Positions 1 through 8,713 of a stretch of DNA of 14,449 nt are shown here, piece after piece (the stretch's first letter is position 1; each line of letters begins with the position of its first letter). The DNA is taken from positions 1 to 14,449 of the forward strand of contig JAGRHW010000042.1 of NCBI GenBank assembly GCA_020444765.1, read 5' to 3'. Source of the DNA: Gammaproteobacteria bacterium (GTDB lineage: Bacteria > Pseudomonadota > Gammaproteobacteria > Granulosicoccales > Granulosicoccaceae). The notes below the pieces were generated by a model that worked only from the letters and a program-made list of their open reading frames with translations, ran no database searches and had not been told where the DNA came from. The translations under genes were made by a program, and so were the position numbers.

Positions 1-2
1 CG

Positions 3-2087
3 CTGCAACTGCCGTTGGTCGGGCGTGAAATCCCGGTCATCGCCGACGAATACGTCGATCCGGAGTTCGGCTCCGGCTGCGTAAAGATCACGCCGGCGCA
101 TGATTTCAACGACTACGAGGTCGGCAAGCGCCATCAGCTGCCGGTCATCAATATTCTCACCCGCGACGCCGCAATCAACGATAACGCACCGGAAAAATAC
201 CGGGGCATGGACCGTTTCGAAGCGCGCAAAGCAGTGGTTGCAGACTTCGAGGCCGTCGGCCTACTCGATCGCATCGAAAAGCACAAACTCAAGGTGCCGC
301 GCGGCGATCGTTCCAACGCCGTCGTCGAACCTTATCTGACCGACCAGTGGTACGTCGACCTGACGCGTGAGGTTCAGCCTGACGGCCGGCCGGGCGGTAA
401 ACAACAGATCACCGACCCGTCGATCAACGCGGTGCGCAACGGCACGATCCGTTTCGTGCCGGAAAACTGGGACCGCACGTATTTTCAGTGGCTGGAGAAT
501 ATACAGGACTGGTGCATCAGCCGGCAGCTCTGGTGGGGCCACCGGATTCCAGCCTGGTACGACGAAGCCGGCAATATCTATGTCGCCGACACCGAGGCCG
601 CGGTTCGAGAGAAATACAAGCTCGATGACAAGCTCGCCCTGCGTCAGGATGAGGATGTGCTGGACACCTGGTTTTCCTCTGCGCTCTGGCCTTTTTCCAC
701 GCTTGGCTGGCCGGACGACACCAGTGAACTGAAAACCTTTTATCCAACCTCGGTACTGGTGACCGGCTTCGATATTATTTTCTTCTGGGTTGCGCGCATG
801 ATCATGTTCGGCATGAAGTTCATGGATCAGCAGGTGCCGTTCAGCGAGGTCTATATTCACGGCCTGGTGCGCGACAGCAACGGCCAGAAGATGTCCAAGT
901 CCAAAGGCAATGTGCTCGATCCGCTGGACATCATCGACGGTATCTCGCTCGATAAACTGCTGGAGAAACGCGCCGGCAATCTGATGCAAACGCATCTGCA
1001 AGAGAAAATCATCGCCCAGACGCGCCGTGAATTTCCCGACGGCATTCCGAGTTTCGGCACCGACGCCCTGCGTTTCACCTTCGCCTCACTGGCCTCGACC
1101 GGGCGCGACGTGCGTTTCGATCTGAAGCGCGTCGAGGGCAACCGCAATTTCTGCAACAAAATCTGGAACGCCAGCCGCTTCGTTCTGATGAATATCGAAG
1201 GGCACGAAAAATCCATACTGGAGGCGGAAAAATCCTTCAGTCTGGCCGACCGCTGGATCATCAGCAAACTCAACGAACTCAGCCGGGTATGCGCCACCCA
1301 TATCGACAATTATCGGTTTGATCTGGCAGCCCAGGCGCTTTACGAATTCACCTGGAACGAATACTGCGACTGGTATCTGGAACTTTGCAAGCCTGTCCTC
1401 AACAGCGATGCGGCCGAGGACCTTAAAAACGGCGCCAGACACACACTGGCCAATGTCTTCGAGCAACTGCTGCGGCTGCTGCATCCGCTGATTCCGTTTA
1501 TCACCGAGGAACTCTGGCAGCATTTCGCGCCGTTCGCCGGCAATAGCGGCAAAACCATCATGCTGCAGGATTTCCCCTTGTTCGACGAATCCCTGGTCGA
1601 TACAGAAGCGGTTGAAGAAATCGAATGGGTCAAGCAGTTCGTCATGGGGGTTCGCAAGATCCGTTCGGAAATGGATATCGCACCCGGCAAGGCCCTGCCT
1701 GTATTACTCGAAAACGCCTCGGCGCAGGACCGCGAGCGGCTGCAACAACACAAGCTTCTGCTGCAAGCCACCGCCCGGCTCGACTCGACGCGTGTACTGG
1801 ATGCCGGTGAAACACCAGCGGAATCGGCGACCGCGCTGATCGGCGAACTGAAACTGTTGATCCCGCTCGCCGGGCTAATCGACAAGGATGCGGAGCTCGC
1901 ACGACTGGAACGCGAACTGAACAAGCTTGAAGGCGAGATCAAGCGCCTGTCGGGCAAGCTCGGTAACGAAAAATTCACCTCGCGGGCGCCGCAGGACGTC
2001 GTCGCCGCCGAGCGGCAAAAGCTGCAGGACGCAGAAACCGCAAGCCGACAGCTCAGCGAACAGAAAGCGAAAATACAGGCCATGTAA
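3..2087 (+). CDS. valS: Valyl-tRNA synthetase, 5'-truncated by the window edge
   Basis: Class I aminoacyl-tRNA synthetase that charges tRNA-Val in the cytoplasm. The reading frame is already open at base 3 and gives 694 residues; bacterial ValRS is usually near 950, so roughly the first quarter, including the HIGH signature, lies outside the window. Visible parts are the end of the CP1 editing domain ([15 protein letters not shown], about 69-115), the KMSKS ATP-binding loop (888-902) followed by KGNVLDP, the anticodon-binding helical domain (around TGRDVRFD onward), and the C-terminal coiled-coil arm typical of ValRS (about 1885-2070, heptad-like [15 protein letters not shown]). The stop codon shares one base with the next gene's ATG, so the two are probably cotranslated. 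Recognition is secure from the motifs and domain order. Codon use is moderate in GC and resembles the rest of the left half. Confidence 0.97.
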   Translation: MQLPLVGREIPVIADEYVDPEFGSGCVKITPAHDFNDYEVGKRHQLPVINILTRDAAINDNAPEKYRGMDRFEARKAVVADFEAVGLLDRIEKHKLKVPRGDRSNAVVEPYLTDQWYVDLTREVQPDGRPGGKQQITDPSINAVRNGTIRFVPENWDRTYFQWLENIQDWCISRQLWWGHRIPAWYDEAGNIYVADTEAAVREKYKLDDKLALRQDEDVLDTWFSSALWPFSTLGWPDDTSELKTFYPTSVLVTGFDIIFFWVARMIMFGMKFMDQQVPFSEVYIHGLVRDSNGQKMSKSKGNVLDPLDIIDGISLDKLLEKRAGNLMQTHLQEKIIAQTRREFPDGIPSFGTDALRFTFASLASTGRDVRFDLKRVEGNRNFCNKIWNASRFVLMNIEGHEKSILEAEKSFSLADRWIISKLNELSRVCATHIDNYRFDLAAQALYEFTWNEYCDWYLELCKPVLNSDAAEDLKNGARHTLANVFEQLLRLLHPLIPFITEELWQHFAPFAGNSGKTIMLQDFPLFDESLVDTEAVEEIEWVKQFVMGVRKIRSEMDIAPGKALPVLLENASAQDRERLQQHKLLLQATARLDSTRVLDAGETPAESATALIGELKLLIPLAGLIDKDAELARLERELNKLEGEIKRLSGKLGNEKFTSRAPQDVVAAERQKLQDAETASRQLSEQKAKIQAM

Positions 2088-2641
2088 TGTCAAAGCTGCC
2101 CGACCATGAATCGCAGGTGCTTGCAGTCCACGCGACCTTTATCCATACCGTGGTCTTTGCCCTGCTCGACCCGGCCAAACGGCCGATGCTGGAGCAGCAT
2201 CTGCAAACCGCCGAAAAAAACGGCTGGGCGGCATTGACCGGGGCAATCCGCAAGATCATGCAAGGCCAGACCGATAACGCGGTCTTCGCACCGCTCGACG
2301 AAGAAGACCGGATCATCGTCAAATCGATACTCAAGGGGCTGCAAAACCCGCAAACCCTGCCCCCGATAAACGACAAACCCGACCCCTCGGCGGCGGCGCC
2401 CGGGCTTGCCATGTTGGTTCGTCAGGCCGGCGGTGGCGATATGAACGCGCTGCAAATGCTCGGCGCCATGGCCGGTCAGATGGCTGCGGCCGGCGGCTCG
2501 ATGGCGCGCCTCGGCGCGGTGCTCAAACAGATGCTCGACGGCGAACGTGACGCCGACAAACTCAGCGCAGGAATGGACGACAAAGGCCGTGAGCTGGTCA
2601 GCAAAATCCTGGCGGAACTCGATAAAAACAAACTGAACTGA
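2087..2641 (+). CDS. Unrecognised 184-residue protein coupled to valS
   Basis: I do not recognise this family. It codes for 184 residues; its ATG overlaps the valS stop (TAATG), which fixes the start and argues for translational coupling. The protein begins with a helical segment (about 1-90: LAVHATFIHTVVFALLD, then charged helices), has a Pro/Ala-rich linker around 91-106 (LPPINDKPDPSAAAP), and then a Met/Ala/Gly-rich helical stretch (about 107-150, with QMLGAMAGQMAAAGG) followed by a charged, Lys-rich tail. There is no signal peptide; the Met/Ala-rich stretch is only mildly hydrophobic and contains Arg and Lys, so a membrane span is doubtful. No cysteine pairs or catalytic motifs are visible. 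Placement after valS is the only functional clue. Codon use matches its neighbours, so I take it as a real gene. Confidence 0.8.
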   Translation: MSKLPDHESQVLAVHATFIHTVVFALLDPAKRPMLEQHLQTAEKNGWAALTGAIRKIMQGQTDNAVFAPLDEEDRIIVKSILKGLQNPQTLPPINDKPDPSAAAPGLAMLVRQAGGGDMNALQMLGAMAGQMAAAGGSMARLGAVLKQMLDGERDADKLSAGMDDKGRELVSKILAELDKNKLN

Positions 2642-2683
2642 CGCCGGTCCGTTCAATACAACTCAAGGCGACACACAATATCC

Positions 2684-3463
2684 ATGACAAAACTTCTTGA
2701 AAAGGAATTGGCCCTGGCTGAAAGACTTGCCGATACATCCGGCGGGATTTCCCTGAAATATTTCCGCCGGAACCTTGCTATCGAAGACAAACTCGACGCC
2801 TCGCCGGTGACCATCGCCGATCGCGAAATCGAAACCCTTCTGCGTGAAATGATCCTCAGTGAATTTCCCGAACACGGTATTTTCGGCGAGGAGTTCGGTA
2901 CGCAGAACCTGCAGGCCGACTCGGTCTGGATTATCGACCCGATCGACGGCACCGGCAGTTTTGTCTATGGTCTGCCGCTTTACGGTTGTCTGGTCAGTCT
3001 GGTGCAAAACCGCAAGCCGGTCCTGGGTGTCATCGACATGCCCGCTCTCGGAGAGCGCTGGATTGGCCGGGCCGGCGGCGATACCATGCACAGCGGAGAG
3101 GTTTGTCGGACGAGCAATTGTACAAATCTGGCCAATGCAAAACTGCTATGCACCACACCGGACATGTTCACGCCGGAAGAATTCGAAACCTTCTCGCGCA
3201 TCAGCCAGGCGGTCAAAATGCGTCGCTTCGGCGGCGACTGTCTGTGTTACGGGCTGCTCGCTTCCGGCCATGTCGATCTGGTGGTCGAGTCCGACCTGAA
3301 ACCCTACGACTTTATGGCGCATGTGGCTGTTGTCGAAGGTGCCGGCGGCGTCATCAGCGACTGGCAGGGAAATCCGCTGTCGATGGATTCCGGCACGCGT
3401 GTCGTCGCGGCCGCGACAGCGGAACTGCATGCCCGTGCGCTGGAAATTCTTGCCCGGGATTAA
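2684..3463 (+). CDS. hisN: Inositol monophosphatase family, histidinol-phosphatase (HisN) type
   Basis: Mg-dependent phosphomonoesterase of the inositol monophosphatase superfamily, 259 residues, the usual family length, cytoplasmic. The metal site is complete: GEE at 68-70, DPIDGT at 85-90 (Asp85, Asp88) and Asp209 in KPYD. The family's two-part fold is covered end to end. The sequence around the last ligand (GHVDLVVESDLKPYDF) and the GLPLYG stretch after DPIDGT resemble the HisN histidinol-phosphate phosphatases, which usually have GHVDLVVE..LKPYD, more than they resemble SuhB or CysQ. The histidinol-phosphatase assignment is therefore an inference from motif flavour; no his genes are next to it here. 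A weak ribosome site (AAGGCGA) lies about 13 bases before the ATG. Its stop codon overlaps the stop of the convergent puuA gene by 4 bp (3460-3463), leaving no room for a terminator between them. Confidence 0.85.
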   Translation: MTKLLEKELALAERLADTSGGISLKYFRRNLAIEDKLDASPVTIADREIETLLREMILSEFPEHGIFGEEFGTQNLQADSVWIIDPIDGTGSFVYGLPLYGCLVSLVQNRKPVLGVIDMPALGERWIGRAGGDTMHSGEVCRTSNCTNLANAKLLCTTPDMFTPEEFETFSRISQAVKMRRFGGDCLCYGLLASGHVDLVVESDLKPYDFMAHVAVVEGAGGVISDWQGNPLSMDSGTRVVAAATAELHARALEILARD

Positions 3464-4791
3464 ACGTTCAATAACAGGAATTCACGCTCCCAGGAACTGA
3501 TCACCGCGAAATAGGTTTCGTATTCTTTTTCCTTGACTGCGATATAGGCATCGACAAAGCGTTCGCCCATCAGTTCGACGAGTTCCGGGCAGTTGCGCAG
3601 CAGGCTTACCGCAAGCTCCGGACTGCGCGGCAGACCGTAAGGCAGATCGTAAGCGGTGTCTTCCAGCGGCGGGGTCGGCTGGAGTTTCTGTTCGATACCG
3701 AGATAACCGCAGGCCAGGGTCGCGGCAAAAGCGATATACGGATTGGCATCGACACCGGCCACGCGATTTTCGATCCGGGTGTTTTTTTCATCGCAGACCG
3801 GCACCCTGAGCCCGGCGGTGCGGTTGTCATAGCCCCATTGCATATTGATTGGCGCAGCCTCGTCACGGGCGATACGCCGGTAGGAATTGATATTCGGCGC
3901 GAGAAACAGCATGGCGGCAGGCATGTATTTTTGCATGCCCGCGATGAAATGCATAAACAAAGGGTTGGGTTTTTCTCGCGTGCCGGCGAAAATATTCATG
4001 CCCTCTTCATCCCGCACACTCATATGCAAATGCATGGCACTGCCCGGCTCTCTTTGCATCGGTTTGGCCATAAAGGTCGCGTAAATATTATGCCGCATCG
4101 CCGCCTCGCGAACGGTGCGCTTGAAGACAAAGACCTGATCCGCAAGCGACATGGCATCGCCATGCTGAAAGTTGAACTCCATTTGCGCCGCGCCCGATTC
4201 GTGAATCAGCGTGTCGACCTCCAGTTGCTGGGCTTCGGCATAATCATAGATATCCTCGAACAGCGGGTCGAATTCATTCACCGCATCGATGCTGTAGGAC
4301 TGCCGGGCAGTCTCGGCGCGCCCAGAGCGGCCGATCGGCGGTTCCAGTGGGTAATCGGGGTCGGTGTTGGCTTTAACGAGATAGAATTCCAGCTCCGGGG
4401 CAACAATCGGCTCCCAGCCCCGGGCTTTATAGAGCAACAGCATGCGGCGTAGAACGTTACGTGGCGAGATGGGGATCGGCATGTCTTCCTGATCAAAGCA
4501 GTCATGGATGATCAGAGCGGTCGGCTCACTGGCCCAGGGCACCAGTCTGGCGGTGCTGATATCCGGCTTGAGGATCATGTCGATCTCGCGCGGATCGATC
4601 ATCGACATATCGTCTGGCCAGTCGCCGGTGACTGTCTGGACGAAAATACTTTCCGGCAAACGCATACCGTTATCATCGCAGAATTTGGACGCCGGAATGA
4701 TCTTGCCTCTTGCGTTACCGGTCATATCCGGTATCAGACATTCGACTTCGGTAATCTTGTTTTGCTTTAACCAATCAAATAATTCACGCAT
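3460..4791 (-). CDS. puuA: Gamma-glutamylputrescine synthetase-like glutamine synthetase
   Basis: Member of the glutamine synthetase family, 443 residues, which joins glutamate to a polyamine such as putrescine using ATP. Seen in the protein: an N-terminal beta-grasp region (1-100), then the catalytic barrel with APELEFYLV (131-139, metal-binding Glu133 and Glu135), HESGAAQMEF (197-206), HLHMS (254-258, ammonia/ATP site equivalent), NRTAGLRVP (323-331) and RIENRVAG (339-346). The HLHMS in place of the HCHQS of true GlnA, lack of the adenylylation-loop signature, and the shorter length than GlnA (about 470) fit the PuuA/SpuI branch. The gene follows puuD by 12 bp on the same strand, which strongly supports the polyamine role. 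A ribosome site (GGGGA) stands 4-5 bases before the ATG. The exact amine substrate (putrescine, spermidine or another) cannot be told from sequence. Confidence 0.9.
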   Translation of the reverse strand: MRELFDWLKQNKITEVECLIPDMTGNARGKIIPASKFCDDNGMRLPESIFVQTVTGDWPDDMSMIDPREIDMILKPDISTARLVPWASEPTALIIHDCFDQEDMPIPISPRNVLRRMLLLYKARGWEPIVAPELEFYLVKANTDPDYPLEPPIGRSGRAETARQSYSIDAVNEFDPLFEDIYDYAEAQQLEVDTLIHESGAAQMEFNFQHGDAMSLADQVFVFKRTVREAAMRHNIYATFMAKPMQREPGSAMHLHMSVRDEEGMNIFAGTREKPNPLFMHFIAGMQKYMPAAMLFLAPNINSYRRIARDEAAPINMQWGYDNRTAGLRVPVCDEKNTRIENRVAGVDANPYIAFAATLACGYLGIEQKLQPTPPLEDTAYDLPYGLPRSPELAVSLLRNCPELVELMGERFVDAYIAVKEKEYETYFAVISSWEREFLLLNV

Positions 4792-4803
4792 AAAATCCCC
4801 AAG

Positions 4804-5568
4804 TTAGATACGGTGCTGCCGACAGGCTTCACCGAAAGCCCTGAATATAGCAGAGTAGAACGGGTAATTTGCCGTACGCCATTCAGGATGCCATTGCACG
4901 CCGAGAATCAGCGTTCGGTCGGAATCGACCCTGAATGCCTCGATCAGACCATCATCGGCAACGGCCTCAACCAACAGGTGCTCGCCCAGCCGCTTGACGC
5001 CCTGTCCATGTAATGAATTGACCCGAACCCTGTCCTTTCCATACAGGCGATGCAGGAAACCATTCTCGATCAGGCGCACCTCGTGAGCCAGCAGGTCGAA
5101 CTGTTCCTCGAGCTCCTTGCCCGCCACTTCACGATGATCGAGTTTGCCGTCCTCCTCCTCGACACGCTGTAGCAAACTGCCGCCCATGGCGACGTTGATC
5201 TCCTGAAAACCACGGCAAATGCCGAGCACCGGCGTGCCTGTTTCGAGCGCCGCGCGTACCAGTTTGAGCGCGATATTATCCCTGAAGCAATCACGTGGAT
5301 CAGTGTCATCGACGGGCTGCTCCTGGTAATGGTGCGGTTCGATATTCGATACACTGCCCGGCAGCAGCACACCGTCGAGCCGTTGCAACAGACTGACGGG
5401 GTCCAGGCTGTCGGCCAGCGATGGAATCAGCAAAGGCGTTACGTCGGCGACACTGTCAAGCGCCAACAGATATTTTTCCGCGACGGTATGGGACCAGAGC
5501 GGATCGACGAATTTGCGACAAGCCAGCACGCCGACGACAGGACGATCCTTGGTGGACGTTTTTTGCAT
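4804..5568 (-). CDS. puuD: Gamma-glutamyl-GABA hydrolase (class I glutamine amidotransferase-like, peptidase C26)
   Basis: Cytoplasmic hydrolase that releases GABA from gamma-glutamyl-GABA, the last step of the gamma-glutamylated putrescine pathway. The 254 residues match the length of E. coli PuuD. The catalytic triad is visible: Cys118 in GICRGFQEINVAMGG, His227 and Glu229 in QWHPEW. The GICRG nucleophile elbow followed by Q-E-I-N-V is diagnostic of the PuuD group compared with other amidotransferases. It is the first gene of a two-gene minus-strand unit with puuA, 12 bp apart. The intermediate oxidase (PuuB) and dehydrogenase (PuuC) are not in the window, so the pathway must be finished elsewhere if it works here. 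The region upstream (5569-5710) should carry the promoter, but I see no convincing sigma-70 boxes there. Confidence 0.92.
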   Translation of the reverse strand: MQKTSTKDRPVVGVLACRKFVDPLWSHTVAEKYLLALDSVADVTPLLIPSLADSLDPVSLLQRLDGVLLPGSVSNIEPHHYQEQPVDDTDPRDCFRDNIALKLVRAALETGTPVLGICRGFQEINVAMGGSLLQRVEEEDGKLDHREVAGKELEEQFDLLAHEVRLIENGFLHRLYGKDRVRVNSLHGQGVKRLGEHLLVEAVADDGLIEAFRVDSDRTLILGVQWHPEWRTANYPFYSAIFRAFGEACRQHRI

Positions 5569-5776
5569 GGTATCAATCCGGCGGGCGCCGGGTTTCAGCA
5601 GCCCCTTAAGTGTAATGGTTTGACAGCAATCACTTCGCGCAAGCGATGGTGTGCCCCGAATTTCCGGGAGCAGGTTTCACTCATCGATCAAAATACAATA
5701 CTGACATAATGCATCTGCCGTCCGTGGAATAGTCGCACCGGACCATTTCCGTGGCAAGCCCTGATGGATTCAGGTA

Positions 5777-6583
5777 CTAGTTACAACGTGGACGCCTGCC
5801 CTGCGCCCTGGCCTTGCTGCGTAAAGCCAGAGCCTTGTCCATGCGTGCATTCAGGTTCTGGATCCGTGTTTCATTGGCCGGATGGGTCGACAGAAATTCG
5901 GGGCCACCGGCACCGCCGGCTTTTTTCATGTTCTCCCACAACGGGACGCTCTGACGAGGATCGAAGCCGGCCTTGGCCATCAGATCCAGACCGAGAATAT
6001 CGGCCTCGGTTTCCTGTGAGCGGCCGTAAGGCAGCAGTATGCCGACCTGCGCGCCAACGCCCAACAAACCCAATAACTGGCGCTTTTGCGGATCGTTGGT
6101 CGAGGCTATGCCGATAATCGTGGCCAGCGCCACACCCGCCTGGGTTGCATAAGTGGCTGAAACCCGCGCATTGCCATGATCGGCCAGTACGTGCGCGACT
6201 TCGTGTCCAAGAACCGTGGCCAGTTGATCCTGATTCTCGGCCACCTTGAGCAAACCGGTATAAACGCCGATTTTGCCCCCCGGCAACGCGAAAGCATTGA
6301 CCTGGTCATCCTCGAAGACATTGACTTCCCAGTCACTTTTTTCCGGCAATGCCTCGGTAATCGCTCTGGCGACACAGTTGACATAACGCGTAACCTTGGC
6401 GTCTTTGGTGACCGGCGTGTTCTCTTTCATTTCCGCGTAGGCAGCCACGCCCATCTGCGCCATCTGGGCATCCGGAAACAGCTTCAGCTGTCTTTGTCCG
6501 GTCGGCGATACCGCGCAGGCATACAAACCGGTTACGGCGACAAATGCCAGCAGTACAACATTAATCCTGTAACGCCTCAGCAT
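5777..6583 (-). CDS. loiP: M48 family metalloprotease lipoprotein (LoiP/YggG-like)
   Basis: Zinc metallopeptidase of family M48, 268 residues, expected to be anchored by lipid in the envelope facing the periplasm. N-terminal RR-containing signal and hydrophobic core (residues 8-20), then lipobox LYAC with Cys23 as the lipidated residue. The zinc site HEVAH is at 127-131 (His127, His131, catalytic Glu128), with the third ligand Glu193 in the SQETEADILG motif. THPANETRIQNL near residue 233 is the usual C-terminal motif of this branch. The size, lipobox and absence of TPR repeats point to LoiP/YggG and away from the larger BepA/YfgC. A ribosome site (AGGA) lies 9 bases before the ATG. It follows the methyltransferase gene by 47 bp on the same strand and may be cotranscribed. 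The symbol is by similarity only. Confidence 0.9.
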   Translation of the reverse strand: MLRRYRINVVLLAFVAVTGLYACAVSPTGQRQLKLFPDAQMAQMGVAAYAEMKENTPVTKDAKVTRYVNCVARAITEALPEKSDWEVNVFEDDQVNAFALPGGKIGVYTGLLKVAENQDQLATVLGHEVAHVLADHGNARVSATYATQAGVALATIIGIASTNDPQKRQLLGLLGVGAQVGILLPYGRSQETEADILGLDLMAKAGFDPRQSVPLWENMKKAGGAGGPEFLSTHPANETRIQNLNARMDKALALRSKARAQGRRPRCN

Positions 6584-6630
6584 GTTCTGTAATCCTGTCT
6601 ATTCAGACCGTATCAACCGAAGTCTCAGGC

Positions 6631-7338
6631 TCAATGACGGACACCCTGATACAGATTCAGCCTTACGGGTTGCTCAAAAACATACGTCTCGCCGCGCTTT
6701 GCCTTCTCAAACGCGGAACGGACGGCCGGAGTGCGCACATCCTGCTCGGTATAACCGCTGTTGTACGACAGTTCGGTAAAAAACCCGGCGAAATGCTCGA
6801 AGTCGCGAAATTCCCGGCTCGTTCGATAGCGGATGATTTTTTCCGTAAGGAAACGCTCCCTGGCATGGTTATTCAGGGCTTCCAGCGCCGCGTCGCGGAC
6901 CAATGTTTCATCATGAAAATATTTGACGGCATCCTGCATCAGGCCTTCGGCGATCGGCTCCTTTACAAACAGATAGCCGTCCGGCTTGAGAACCCGCAGC
7001 GCTTCGGCAATCGCCGCTGGCATTTCCTCGACCGGAACGTGATGAAACGAATAATGAAACATCACCGCGTCTACCTGACCGGTTTCCAGCGGCAGGTTTT
7101 GCGCGACCCCTTCGGTCAATCCGACATTCGGTGTGATCTCGGCCACACGGTTCTTCGCCACCTGAACCGGATCGGTCTCGACGCCGAGTGTTGCCGCACC
7201 ACGTTTTGCAAGTTCGCGGCACAGACTGCCGTCACCACAGCCGACATCGACGATAAACTTCCCGTCAAGTGGCAAAAACTCTTCAAGCACGCTCATATGG
7301 TCCGCGAGACCCCGATCAAACTCAAGTGGTGACAGCAT
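6631..7338 (-). CDS. Class I SAM-dependent methyltransferase, substrate unknown
   Basis: Rossmann-fold methyltransferase of 235 residues. Motif I is VDVGCGDGS (30-38), an acidic residue closes strand 2 (GVETD, Glu54), followed by a methyltransf_11-like core (QVDAVMFHYSFHHV, then ALRVLKPDGYLFVKEP). The substrate cannot be inferred; the core resembles UbiE/MenG-type small-molecule enzymes, but the C-terminal 90 residues are not a known match to me. The frame is open further upstream to 7407, but I choose the ATG at 7338 because the protein similarity starts there and a good promoter (-35 at 7384-7389, -10 at 7362-7367) lies within the extension. It is followed by the M48 protease gene after 47 bp. 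Confidence 0.87.
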   Translation of the reverse strand: MLSPLEFDRGLADHMSVLEEFLPLDGKFIVDVGCGDGSLCRELAKRGAATLGVETDPVQVAKNRVAEITPNVGLTEGVAQNLPLETGQVDAVMFHYSFHHVPVEEMPAAIAEALRVLKPDGYLFVKEPIAEGLMQDAVKYFHDETLVRDAALEALNNHARERFLTEKIIRYRTSREFRDFEHFAGFFTELSYNSGYTEQDVRTPAVRSAFEKAKRGETYVFEQPVRLNLYQGVRH

Positions 7339-7361
7339 ATTTATCAATCCGGAAACACATA

Positions 7362-7389
7362 AAGATATAAACAGCTTAAAGAGTATCAA
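7362..7389 (-). promoter_or_regulatory. Sigma-70-like promoter for the methyltransferase gene
   Basis: Read on the minus strand: -35 TTGATA (7389-7384), 16-bp spacer, -10 TATCTT (7367-7362). This puts the transcript start near 7355, about 17 bases before the chosen ATG at 7338. It supports the shorter gene start and suggests that the methyltransferase-protease pair can be transcribed independently of galU. Seen by eye only. Confidence 0.5.
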
Positions 7390-7491
7390 CCCTGAGGATG
7401 AATGCAAGTCCGGGACAAGGACAATGTATACAGGTGACTGGTGGCTCCGGTTCTGAGAGACCGGAAAACTTACAGGCGGGATTCGGGGCCG

Positions 7492-7507
7492 CCCGGCACT
7501 GGCCGGG
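7492..7507 (-). terminator. GC-rich hairpin just after galU
   Basis: A perfect 6-bp stem CCCGGC/GCCGGG with a 4-base loop lies 15 bp past the galU stop codon. There is no run of T on the minus strand after it, so it is not a classic intrinsic terminator; it could stabilise the mRNA 3' end or work with Rho. The neighbouring 7408-7491 stretch holds no gene. Confidence 0.3.
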
Positions 7508-7521
7508 ACAGCCTGTCAAGA

Positions 7522-8394
7522 TCAGATATCGAGTGACTTGAGATAGGCGCGGAATGCATCGCCGACCTCTTTGTGATGCAGGGCAAATTCGACCTGGGCC
7601 TGCAGATAACCGAGCTTGCTGCCGCAATCGAAGCGCTTGCCTTCGAAGTTATAGGCAACTACCCGTTGTTCCTCAAGCAGGCGCGAAATTCCGTCGGTCA
7701 ACTGAATTTCACCGCCGGCCCCGCGCCCGGTGGTTTCCAGGATGGAAAAAATCCGCGGCGTCAGGATATAACGGCCGACCACCGCAACATTACTTGGCGC
7801 CTCGCCCGGCTGTGGCTTTTCAACCATCTCGGTAACTTCAATCAGACCCTTATCGACCTGTTTGCCGCCAACCACCCCATAGGACGATAGCTCTTCATCG
7901 GACACCATCATGGAGCCGAGTACCGAGCAATGCTGGTAGTTGTAGACGTCGACCATCTGCGAGAGACAGGATTGCTTGGAAAAGTTGATCAGATCGTCAG
8001 CCAGAATAACTGCAAACGGCTCGTCGCCGACAATCGTCTTGGCGCATAAGACAGCGTGCCCCAGCCCCAGAGCCTCGGCCTGCCGGATAAACACACAATC
8101 CACATGCGGCGGCAGAATCGAACGGACCATGTCCAGCAAGGCGGTTTTCTGCTTGAGTTCGAGTTCACGCTCCAGCTCATAAGCCTTGTCGAAGTGATCC
8201 TCGATCGACCGCTTGTTGCGTCCGGTAACGAATATCAGTGTGTCAACACCGGCCGCAACCGCCTCTTCAGCGGCATACTGGATCAGTGGCTTGTCGACAA
8301 CCGGCAACATTTCTTTCGGATTTGCCTTTGTTGCGGGCAAAAAACGGGTTCCCATCCCGGCGACGGGAAAAACCGCTTTTTTAATCGACTTCAT
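7522..8394 (-). CDS. galU: UTP-glucose-1-phosphate uridylyltransferase
   Basis: Makes UDP-glucose from UTP and glucose 1-phosphate in the cytoplasm, feeding envelope polysaccharide and galactose metabolism. 290 residues, close to bacterial GalU (about 290-300). The nucleotide-binding signature is at the N-terminus ([17 protein letters not shown], 7-23, followed by [15 protein letters not shown]), with later family motifs [19 protein letters not shown] and [12 protein letters not shown]. The frame extends upstream to 8448, but I take the ATG at 8394: it has a good ribosome site (GAGGAA) 6 bases before it and the protein similarity begins there. In gammaproteobacteria galU is usually a single gene; here it heads a run of minus-strand genes, with 183 bp before the next. 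Confidence 0.95.
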   Translation of the reverse strand: MKSIKKAVFPVAGMGTRFLPATKANPKEMLPVVDKPLIQYAAEEAVAAGVDTLIFVTGRNKRSIEDHFDKAYELERELELKQKTALLDMVRSILPPHVDCVFIRQAEALGLGHAVLCAKTIVGDEPFAVILADDLINFSKQSCLSQMVDVYNYQHCSVLGSMMVSDEELSSYGVVGGKQVDKGLIEVTEMVEKPQPGEAPSNVAVVGRYILTPRIFSILETTGRGAGGEIQLTDGISRLLEEQRVVAYNFEGKRFDCGSKLGYLQAQVEFALHHKEVGDAFRAYLKSLDI

Positions 8395-8713
8395 AGTGCT
8401 TCCTCGAGATGATGACTCTGGGTTGTTGAGCGATAAAGCATCGTTCATCGTTTAATCCATGATTTGTGTGTATTTCGTGCGGAGCCTGACAGGCTGCGTG
8501 CCGGCAATCCGGGGTATAGACGTGATTGCTGTTTGCACGGATTCAGTGTCCCCTAACCATATCCGCTATATCGGCCACAGGCAATTACACCTTAACCATA
8601 TAAAAAAACTGGACATTTTTATTCACCCGTGAATGACAATTAGCGCTTTAATATCGACCTTGCCTCACCTAGACTTAGCCTTTGCCAATTATTCGAAAAA
8701 AAATGGGGTCGCT
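8395..8713. other. Divergent intergenic region between galU and fdxA
   Basis: A 319-bp AT-richer stretch without a gene, between two divergent genes, so it should hold both promoters. On the minus strand a possible galU promoter reads TTGCCT (8584-8579), 17-bp spacer, TATGGT (8561-8556), with a long leader of about 155 bases. The nonamer TAACCATAT occurs twice, at 8554-8562 and 8593-8601. A 14-bp palindrome ATTCAC-cc-GTGAAT lies at 8621-8634 and could be an operator. I found no convincing promoter boxes for fdxA. The base composition still looks like the left (gamma) half, so any junction lies further right. Confidence 0.5.
8621..8634. promoter_or_regulatory. 14-bp palindrome, possible operator
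   Basis: Perfect inverted repeat ATTCAC cc GTGAAT, 80 bp upstream of the fdxA start and about 225 bp upstream of the galU start. The size and symmetry suit a dimeric regulator, but I cannot name one and no second copy is seen nearby. It could be chance. Confidence 0.25.

Noticed and set aside
261..1001. Minus-strand open frame inside valS
   Set aside because: Shadow of valS; composition is unusual and no motif is present.
7447..7464. CCGGT/ACCGG hairpin between galU and the methyltransferase gene as a terminator
   Set aside because: No T-run on the minus strand, the only strand where a terminator would be needed; 5-bp stem is within chance.
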